From: JAGOUA01 sp964645655
GTDB lineage: Bacteria > Patescibacteriota > Patescibacteriia > 2-12-FULL-60-25
Reading direction: 5' to 3'
Length of the DNA stretch: 64,000 nt
Assembly: GCA_964645655.1 (NCBI GenBank)
Contig: CAZXZS010000001.1
Span: 186,001 to 250,000 of the forward strand
The number at the start of each line of letters is the position of its first letter. Position 1 is the first letter of the stretch. Positions 57,903 through 64,000 of this stretch are shown in pieces. The translations under genes and the position numbers were made by a program. The notes below the pieces were generated by a model, which was given only the letters and a program-made list of their open reading frames with translations, searched no databases and was not told the origin of the DNA.

Positions 57903-59240
57903 CAGGACGCGGATCTCCTGCCAGGGAAGATCCGCGAAGGCGGGGGTTCGCTTCAGGAGGCGGTAGAGCTCCTCCGGGGTCCAGTCGAGCATGTTCCTCT
58001 GGGTCCGTCGGCGCGACTGCACCAGCCAGCGGCTGAGCAGGTGGTTGCGCAGGTCCTCCGGCGGTCCCATGCGGGCCTTGGCGTGCGTGTACGCGTGTTC
58101 CCCGATCGTCCGTTCGATGAACGGGAGCAGATCCTGCGGGCGTTTCGGCAGGCGTTTACACGCATCCTTCCAGAGCCATTCCCAGATTCGTCGGGCCGTA
58201 TCCATGTTGGCGTGTCCCATGCGGCCGCCGACCTCGAAGTGCCGCTGGTCATCGTACCCGAGCGCGTGCGCCATGCCGAGGTAGTAGACGAGCCCGTGCT
58301 GCCGGCGGAAGGTCTCGCGGAGGAGCCCGTTCGTCATGACGGCGGCGAGGAGCCAGCCCGTGCGCCAGTTCGCCTCGTCGTTCGGGAAGGGGGCGGACAC
58401 GTACTGCACGCGTTCCATGCTCGGTCCTCCGGTCACGGGGACGACGAGGTCCGTGCTCAGGCCGCGGTCCATGAAGGGGGCCGAAGCGATCCGTACGTGC
58501 GCCGCGCCGCGATCGTGCGCCTCCGGCCTCGCCTCGAACCAGCGCAGCAGGGGTTCGACGTGCCCGAACCCGTGCACGATCACGACCGCGTTGTCGGGGA
58601 AGTACGTCCGCTCGTAGGTCTTGACCAGGTCCTCCACGGTCAGCCGTTCGATATCCTCGACCGTGCCGTCGATCGGATGCCGCATCCGCTCGAAGGTGGG
58701 ATAGGCGGCCGCGCTGACGGCGAGGGCGATGCGTTCGTTCTCGCTCCGCTCGCGGAGCGACTCTTCGATGATCGCCGGCTGCTCCCGCTTCCAGCGTCGG
58801 TGGTCGATGAACGGGTGCGCCCGGAAGACCAGCTTCAGCAGCCCGTCGAGCAGGGCACGCCAGCTCCGGAATGGGGTCAGCGCCCAGTAGCAGGTCAGCT
58901 CGCCACGCGTGAACGCGTTCGTGCGCAGCCCCGTCCCGATGAGCGGCTGGAGCGCCGGGTGGACGCCCGGCTGCAGGACGTCCTTGCAGACGAGGTGCTC
59001 GAGCGCGTGCGCCGTCCCGGGCTTCTCCTCATGGTACGCGCCTTGCCGAATGGCGACGGCGGCGCTGACGATCGGGAGCCGCTTGAGCGGCGCCATCACC
59101 TGGAGTCCGCTCGGAAGGAAGATCCAGGCGAACGACTGGATCTTCCCCTCCACCATCCGGACGACCGGCTTGCCGGTCCGTTGCGCCCGGGCGTCCTCGG
59201 GGTTGAAGCGCAGGGGCGGGGAGTGTCCACGAAGGTTCAT
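57891..59240 (-). CDS. M16-family metallopeptidase
   Basis: A 449-residue peptidase of the insulinase/processing-protease family. The inverted zinc motif HxxEH is present (TAHALEHLVCKD), with the third ligand Glu downstream (QPAIIEESLRERSENE). Two M16 half-domains are visible. The start ATG 59240 has AAAAGGAGG upstream; the longer frame to 59336 is not supported. No signal peptide, so it is probably cytoplasmic. It is divergent from ileS. Confidence 0.88.
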   Translation of the reverse strand: MNLRGHSPPLRFNPEDARAQRTGKPVVRMVEGKIQSFAWIFLPSGLQVMAPLKRLPIVSAAVAIRQGAYHEEKPGTAHALEHLVCKDVLQPGVHPALQPLIGTGLRTNAFTRGELTCYWALTPFRSWRALLDGLLKLVFRAHPFIDHRRWKREQPAIIEESLRERSENERIALAVSAAAYPTFERMRHPIDGTVEDIERLTVEDLVKTYERTYFPDNAVVIVHGFGHVEPLLRWFEARPEAHDRGAAHVRIASAPFMDRGLSTDLVVPVTGGPSMERVQYVSAPFPNDEANWRTGWLLAAVMTNGLLRETFRRQHGLVYYLGMAHALGYDDQRHFEVGGRMGHANMDTARRIWEWLWKDACKRLPKRPQDLLPFIERTIGEHAYTHAKARMGPPEDLRNHLLSRWLVQSRRRTQRNMLDWTPEELYRLLKRTPAFADLPWQEIRVLPTP

Positions 59241-59310
59241 GCGGCCTCCTTTTCGTCGTGTCGGGCCAGGCTCGTTCGTACCCCATTTTTTCCGCTCCGT
59301 CAAGCCATTC

Positions 59311-59339
59311 TTGACGCCTGCGCCGCCCCCAGCCAAGAT
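59311..59339 (+). promoter_or_regulatory. Promoter of ileS
   Basis: TTGACG (59311-59316), 17 bp, CAAGAT (59334-59339). The leader is only about 10 nt and lacks a Shine-Dalgarno. Confidence 0.6.
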
Positions 59340-59349
59340 ATCCCCACAT

Positions 59350-62337
59350 ATGGCCGACCATCCCTCGCCCGCGCCCGCCTCGCCGCAAAACGGCGAACCG
59401 CGGACCTCCCCGTTCCCTCGCCTCGAAGAAGAGGTCCTTTCCTATTGGAAGGCCCAAGGCATTTTCGAGCGGACCCTCAAGGAACGTTCCCCGCGCAAGA
59501 CGTTCGTCTTTTACGATGGGCCGCCCTTCGCGACCGGCCTCCCGCACTACGGCCACCTGCTCCAGTCCGTCCTCAAGGACGCCGTGCCCCGCTACTGGAC
59601 CATGAAGGGCTACCGCGTCCCGCGCCGCTGGGGCTGGGATTGCCACGGGCTACCCATCGAGAACCTCATCGAGAAGGAGCTCAAGATCGGTTCCAAGCGC
59701 GAGATCGAGGCGCACGGCATTGACAAGTTCAACGACGCCTGCCGCGCCTCCGTCTTCCGGTACGAGGGCGAATGGGGAAAATACATCGACCGCATCGGCC
59801 GCTGGGTCGACTTCAAGGACCCGTACATGACCCTGCAGACCGAATACATCGAATCGGTCTGGTGGGTGTTTTCGGAACTCCACAAGAAGGAGCTGGCGTA
59901 TCGCGGCACGCGCGTCTCGCTGTTCTGCCCGCGCTGCTCGACGTCGCTCTCCAATTTCGAGGTCGCGATGGGGAACTCCTACGTCGATCGCGAAGATCCG
60001 GCCGTGTACGTGAAATTTGCCGTTACGGGCGAAGAGAAGACGTACTTCCTCGCCTGGACCACGACCCCATGGACCCTGCCCGCCAACACGGGCCTCACGG
60101 TGCATCCGGAATTGACGTATGTGAAGGCGCGCATCCAGGAGACGGGCGATATCCTGTTCTTTGCCGAGAGCCGCGCGGAGGATGTCCTGAAGGAATGGGG
60201 AGGGTTGGAGGCGGGCGTGGCCAAGGTCCTCGTGATGGGCCGCTTCAAGGGTTCTGAGCTGGTCGGGATGAGGTATGAGCCGCTCTACCGCTTCGTCGAA
60301 GCGGGGGAGGGGGCCTTCCGTGTCGTGGCCGGCACGCACGTCACCGCGGAAGACGGGACGGGGATCGTGCACACCGCCCCGGCCTACGGCGAGGAAGACT
60401 TGCAGATGGCACGCGAGCATGGCTTGCCGATCGTCCAGACCGTCGATGACGAGGGAAAGATGTCCGCCGTCTGTGGACCGTTCGCCGGCACCCCCATCAA
60501 GGAGGCCGATCCGCTCGTCCTGAACGACCTCCGTGAACGCCACCTGGTCTACCGTGCCGACGCGATCACCCACAGCGTCCCCGTCTGTTGGCGCTGCTCG
60601 ACGCTCCTCATGTACAAGGCCCAGCCGGCCTGGTTCGTGAACGTCACGACGCTGAAGGACCGGTTGCTCAAGACCGCGCAAAAGATCAACTGGCACCCCG
60701 ACCATTTCCGTGAGGGCCGCTTCGGCAAGGGGCTCGAGACCGCGCCCGACTGGAACGTCTCGCGCACCCGCTATTGGGGCTCGCCGATCCCGGTGTGGCA
60801 TTGCTCGTCGTGCGAGCGGATGCGCGTGGTCGGCTCGCTCAAGGAGCTTAAGGACATCGCGACGCCCGGCACCTGCACGAAGAACCAAGACCTCCATCGC
60901 CCGCACATCGACCGCGTCACGATCCCGTGCGAATGCGGCGGCACCATGAGGCGCACGCCGGAAGTGTTCGACTGCTGGTTCGAGTCGGGCTCGATGCCGG
61001 TCGCCTCGCTGCATTATCCCTTCAAGCAGCGCCGCTTCTTCGATGCCCATTCGCCCGCAGACTTCATCGCCGAGGGCCAGGACCAGACCCGCGGGTGGTT
61101 CTACGCGCTCCACGTGCTCTCGACGGCACTTTTCAACAAGCCCGCCTTCAAGAACGTGGTCGTGACCGGCATGGTCCTCGCCGAAGACGGCCGCAAGATG
61201 TCGAAGAGCCTCAAGAACTATCCGGACCCGTGGGAGCTGCTCAACAAGCATGGGGCCGATGCCTTGCGCTATTATCTCCTCACCTCACCGATCGTCGAGG
61301 CCGAAAACCTCAACTTCGCCGAACGTGACCTGCAGACCATCACGCGGACCTTCCTCAACCTCTACTGGAACGTCGTGACCTTCTACAAGACCTATGCCGG
61401 CGACGGGGTGAAGCTCGAGAAGCCGCGGAGCGGCCATGTGCTCGACCGCTGGATCTTCTCCCGCCTCGCCCGGCTCACCGATGAGGTGACGCAGGCGATG
61501 GACGGCTACGCCCTCGTGAAGGCGACCCGCCCCCTCCGCGAATTCATGGACGACCTCTCGACCTGGTGGCTGCGCCGCTCGCGCGACCGCCTCAAGTCCG
61601 ACCAGGCCTTCCAGCGCCTCGACGCCTTGAAGACGCTGTATGAGGTCCTCCTCGAATTCACCAAGATCGCCGCCCCGTTCATCCCGTTCCTGACGGAAAA
61701 GGTCTACCAGGAACTCGGCGGCGCCAAGGCCTCCGTCCATCTCGAGGCCTGGCCGAAGGCGATCGCGCGCGTGCGCGACGAGGCGCTCGAACAGGACATG
61801 GCGTGGCTGCGTGAGGTGGCCTCGGCGGCCCACGAGATCCGCGCCAAGCGCGGGGTCCCGGTCCGCCAGGCCCTCGCCTCGCTGAAGGTCTCCTTCGCCG
61901 ATCCGGCGCTCCTTGAGCATTGGCAAGGCCGGCAAGCCCTCTTCGATGTCCTGCGCGAGGAAGTCAACGTCGAGCAGGTCGTCGTCGAAGGCAAGACCGG
62001 GCTCTCGCAGCCGTGGGAAGTCGAGCTCGATCTCGAGATGACGCCTGCCTTGCTCAAGAAGGGGTATCGCCGCGAGTTCGCCCGGACCGTGATGAACCTG
62101 CGCAAGCAGGCCGGCCTCGAGCCCAAAGACCAGGCCCACGTGCTCTTCCTGTTCCCGGAAGGCGACGTCCGCGACGCGATCCTCGAGGAAAATGGCGCGT
62201 TCGCGAAGGAATTGCGCGCCGAGAGCGTGAACCTCGTGACCGAATGGGTCGAGCCCAAGGAGTTCATGGCCGATATCGAGATCGGGGGAGAAAAAGGGAA
62301 GGTCGCCCTGAAGGTAGTCAAGGCGTTCGCCGCCTAG
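59350..62337 (+). CDS. ileS: Isoleucyl-tRNA synthetase
   Basis: A 995-residue class I synthetase charging tRNA-Ile. Motifs: PHYGH (HIGH-type, 65-69), the editing-domain segment TTPWTLPANTGL, GWDCHGLP, and KMSKS (EDGRKMSKSLKN, Lys616). Two Cys pairs (CSSC and CECGG, about 480-535) may bind zinc in an insert. The C-terminal anticodon-binding region is followed by a short alpha/beta tail. The start ATG 59350 is chosen from context; the long frame upstream to 58909 is antisense to the peptidase. Confidence 0.97.
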   Translation: MADHPSPAPASPQNGEPRTSPFPRLEEEVLSYWKAQGIFERTLKERSPRKTFVFYDGPPFATGLPHYGHLLQSVLKDAVPRYWTMKGYRVPRRWGWDCHGLPIENLIEKELKIGSKREIEAHGIDKFNDACRASVFRYEGEWGKYIDRIGRWVDFKDPYMTLQTEYIESVWWVFSELHKKELAYRGTRVSLFCPRCSTSLSNFEVAMGNSYVDREDPAVYVKFAVTGEEKTYFLAWTTTPWTLPANTGLTVHPELTYVKARIQETGDILFFAESRAEDVLKEWGGLEAGVAKVLVMGRFKGSELVGMRYEPLYRFVEAGEGAFRVVAGTHVTAEDGTGIVHTAPAYGEEDLQMAREHGLPIVQTVDDEGKMSAVCGPFAGTPIKEADPLVLNDLRERHLVYRADAITHSVPVCWRCSTLLMYKAQPAWFVNVTTLKDRLLKTAQKINWHPDHFREGRFGKGLETAPDWNVSRTRYWGSPIPVWHCSSCERMRVVGSLKELKDIATPGTCTKNQDLHRPHIDRVTIPCECGGTMRRTPEVFDCWFESGSMPVASLHYPFKQRRFFDAHSPADFIAEGQDQTRGWFYALHVLSTALFNKPAFKNVVVTGMVLAEDGRKMSKSLKNYPDPWELLNKHGADALRYYLLTSPIVEAENLNFAERDLQTITRTFLNLYWNVVTFYKTYAGDGVKLEKPRSGHVLDRWIFSRLARLTDEVTQAMDGYALVKATRPLREFMDDLSTWWLRRSRDRLKSDQAFQRLDALKTLYEVLLEFTKIAAPFIPFLTEKVYQELGGAKASVHLEAWPKAIARVRDEALEQDMAWLREVASAAHEIRAKRGVPVRQALASLKVSFADPALLEHWQGRQALFDVLREEVNVEQVVVEGKTGLSQPWEVELDLEMTPALLKKGYRREFARTVMNLRKQAGLEPKDQAHVLFLFPEGDVRDAILEENGAFAKELRAESVNLVTEWVEPKEFMADIEIGGEKGKVALKVVKAFAA

Positions 62338-62346
62338 CCTTCTCAG

Positions 62347-62370
62347 AAAAACGCGCCATGGCGCGTTTTT
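62347..62370 (+). terminator. Intrinsic terminator of ileS
   Basis: AAAACGCGCC-AT-GGCGCGTTTTT palindrome followed by CTT. Confidence 0.85.
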
Positions 62371-62477
62371 CTTGTTCAAGCGGGTGTCGGGGCGAATCGG
62401 TTCACCCATGCGCCAAACGTATCGGCGGATTGACGGGAGAGCCATTTCATGTTACTCGTACGGATACGGAGGAATCG

Positions 62478-63158
62478 ATGACGGATCAATCGCATACTGC
62501 GCGCTGGATGCTGGTTCCCGAGGCTGCAGGGACCGCTTTCTGGGAAGCCGCCTTCCCGGGCCATGGGACGGCGCTCGCCGACCTGGTCCGCCCCCTCGTC
62601 GGGTGGGAGCCGTCCCTCGCCCCGAGTGACGCGGACGCGTTCAAGGGCCTGGCCGAGGCCACCCGCTGGCTGGGGGTGACGGCGGTCGAGGGCGTCCCCC
62701 TCAAGGACTTCAACCGGCTTCCCAAGCCTCGTCCGACCCCGTTGGCCAGGGTCCTTCTGCAGCGTGCCGCCGAACTCGGCCTGTCGGATGGTGCGAGGCG
62801 CGTCGTTCCGGCCGTGAAGCGCGCGTTCTCGTTCGGCTCCGCCTCGCCGGCGGAGATCGAGGAGGCCCTGGCGACGGACCTCGTCAATGATCGCATCGAC
62901 GCCCTCGCCTGGCACGCGGTCTTCGACCTGGTGGTCTTCGCCTGCACGTTCCTCGTGGCGGGCCATCAAGAAGGCTTCGCCTGCCTGCGCCAGGCCGTGG
63001 CGCACGCGCGTGCCGGTCGTCTTCTCGTCGCGATCGGCGTGTCCCCACGGGAGGGGGTGGGGTTCGTGCTGACGGGCGATCCGCCCGCTTCGAGGGTCCT
63101 GCCGCCGTTCCGGCAGATCGGGCTCGACCCCGTCGTCCAGAAGGGTCTCCGCCGCTGA
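62478..63158 (+). CDS. Hypothetical protein (226 aa)
   Basis: The start follows GGAGGAATCG. The protein is soluble and Ala/Leu/Arg-rich, with segments ARWMLVPEAAGTAFWEAAFPGH and FDLVVFACTFLVAGHQEGFACLRQAVAHA. It ends with the strongly basic tail VVQKGLRR. Family not recognised. It is monocistronic between two terminators. Confidence 0.65.
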   Translation: MTDQSHTARWMLVPEAAGTAFWEAAFPGHGTALADLVRPLVGWEPSLAPSDADAFKGLAEATRWLGVTAVEGVPLKDFNRLPKPRPTPLARVLLQRAAELGLSDGARRVVPAVKRAFSFGSASPAEIEEALATDLVNDRIDALAWHAVFDLVVFACTFLVAGHQEGFACLRQAVAHARAGRLLVAIGVSPREGVGFVLTGDPPASRVLPPFRQIGLDPVVQKGLRR

Positions 63159-63182
63159 GCGTGCCGCATGGCGCGTTTTTTT
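63159..63182 (+). terminator. Intrinsic terminator
   Basis: GCGTGCC pairs with GGCGCGT (two G-T wobbles) around GCAT, followed by T7. Confidence 0.8.
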
Positions 63183-63207
63183 CTTTTCCCGCATCCGGTG
63201 GCACAGC

Positions 63208-63236
63208 TTGCCAAACCCGGACTTTTGTGGTTAACT
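63208..63236 (+). promoter_or_regulatory. Promoter of the ABC-F gene
   Basis: TTGCCA (63208-63213), 17 bp, TTAACT (63231-63236). The ATG follows 13 nt later without a Shine-Dalgarno. Confidence 0.7.
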
Positions 63237-63249
63237 CACCCCCATTTCT

Positions 63250-64000
63250 ATGGACCACGGCCACGTCATCGTCCGCTTCAGCGGCGTCACCTATGGGTAT
63301 GATGAGGAGAAGCCCCTCTTGGAAGAGGTGGATTTTTCGCTCCGCGACAATGCGAAGATCACCCTCATGGGCCAAAACGGCGCCGGCAAGAGCACGATCT
63401 TCAAGCTCATCCGCGGCGTCGTGAAGCCGCAGAAGGGCGCGATCCACCTCGAGTCCGGCGCGTCGGTCGCCATCGCCCTGCAGGTGATCCCGCGAGAATG
63501 GATGGGGGATACGGTCCGGGAGTTTTTCGCCCGTGCCTTCAGTGAGCACCACTACAACCTTGACGCGCGCATCAAGATGACACTCGAGACCGTCAACCTG
63601 GTCGCGGCGCTCGACAAGCCGCTGAAGGATTTTTCCGGCGGCCAGCAGGCCCGCCTCTTGCTCGCGCATGCGCTCATCCAGGAGCCCGACATCCTGCTCC
63701 TCGACGAGCCGACGAACAACCTCGACCAGGCCGGCATCGAGCACCTGACCTCGTTTTTGATCATGTACCCGAAGACGGTGCTGGTGATCTCGCACGATGC
63801 CGATTTCCTGAACATGTTCACCGAGGGCGTGCTGCACCTCGACGCGCACACCCACAAGGTCGAGCAGTACGTCGGCAACTATTTTGACGTGGTCGAGGAG
63901 ATCGCCGCCCGGGTCGAGCGCGACCGCATGAAGAACGCGCGCCTCCTCAAGGACATCCAGGACCGCAAGGACAAGGTCAACTTTTTCGCGCACAAGGGCG
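63250..64000 (+). CDS. ABC-F family ATPase, N-terminal part (runs off the window)
   Basis: The frame from ATG 63250 is open to the end of the window (250 codons). The first ABC cassette is complete: Walker A LMGQNGAGKST (residues 39-49), signature FSGGQQARLLLAHAL, Walker B ILLLDEPTNNLD and H-loop ISHDADFL. The start of the inter-domain linker (ARVERDRMKNARLLKDIQ) follows. This is the ABC-F arrangement (EttA, Uup, antibiotic-resistance ABC-F proteins), which act on the ribosome. No membrane helices are present. Which subgroup it is cannot be judged without the second half. Confidence 0.92.
   Translation, partial: MDHGHVIVRFSGVTYGYDEEKPLLEEVDFSLRDNAKITLMGQNGAGKSTIFKLIRGVVKPQKGAIHLESGASVAIALQVIPREWMGDTVREFFARAFSEHHYNLDARIKMTLETVNLVAALDKPLKDFSGGQQARLLLAHALIQEPDILLLDEPTNNLDQAGIEHLTSFLIMYPKTVLVISHDADFLNMFTEGVLHLDAHTHKVEQYVGNYFDVVEEIAARVERDRMKNARLLKDIQDRKDKVNFFAHKG

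Noticed and set aside
58041..59723. 560-codon plus-strand frame opposite the M16 peptidase
   Set aside because: Shadow of the peptidase that runs into ileS in another frame.
1..64000. UGA-as-glycine code (as in Gracilibacteria/Absconditabacteria)
   Set aside because: Many genes end cleanly at TGA, often inside terminators, and no in-frame TGA interrupts conserved motifs.
1..64000. CRISPR arrays or cas genes
   Set aside because: No regularly spaced direct repeats and no Cas-like protein were seen.

Overview
The window looks like chromosomal DNA of a GC-rich bacterium, probably a member of the Patescibacteria (CPR). This is inferred from several things: compact gene spacing, TGA used as a normal stop, many terminators that overlap stop codons, a split transketolase, a HlyD/MacB-type exporter, and signal-peptide surface proteins sharing an N-terminal module I associate with that group. 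No rRNA gene is present, so the placement is tentative. Three tRNAs (Asp-GTC, Tyr-GTA, Thr-GGT), one tmRNA and one candidate stable small RNA were found. Two promoter types recur: -35/-10 promoters with a 17-bp spacer, and extended -10 boxes lying 6-10 nt from a start codon, which suggests leaderless mRNAs.

Layout. 1-9.2 kb: the end of an HtrA protease, pyruvate kinase, a two-component system beside a secreted DUF2680-like protein, an SDR-fold protein, and a Y-family DNA polymerase with a small partner gene. 9.2-15.6 kb: a His-rich lipoprotein, a TrmB-like regulator, an unusual pair (an adaptor with two death-like helical domains plus a stand-alone OspF/LanKC-like lyase), and a metallo-beta-lactamase/Rieske fusion. 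15.6-22.4 kb: a BspA-like surface protein, an MFS transporter, GtrA, and a helicase fused to three integrase-type repeats. 22.65-26.16 kb: a 3.5-kb integrative element in tRNA-Asp carrying a tyrosine recombinase, a HEPN-like protein and an unknown gene. 26.3-32 kb: a DedA protein, a MopE-like Cys-rich lipoprotein, an O-antigen ligase-like protein and two glycosyltransferases.

32-37 kb: two tandem paralogues of an unrecognised family, a coiled-coil protein, tmRNA, the candidate ncRNA, an L,D-transpeptidase and queA. 37.1-42.5 kb: an AbrB-headed operon encoding a MacA/MacB-like exporter with two permeases. 42.7-48.4 kb: a giant HrpA-like helicase. 48.6-51.8 kb: tRNA-Tyr, tRNA-Thr, a divergent PurA homologue and an unknown gene. 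51.8-57.8 kb: non-oxidative pentose phosphate genes (split transketolase; rpe and rpiB) with secreted proteins, one a cupredoxin. 57.9-64 kb: an M16 peptidase, ileS, an unknown gene and a truncated ABC-F ATPase.

The best candidates for new biology are the death-like-domain/lyase pair (11568-13018), the tRNA-Asp element with its HEPN cargo, and the strongly promoted ncRNA next to tmRNA. All functional calls come from reading the sequence and from memory of families; no database search was run.
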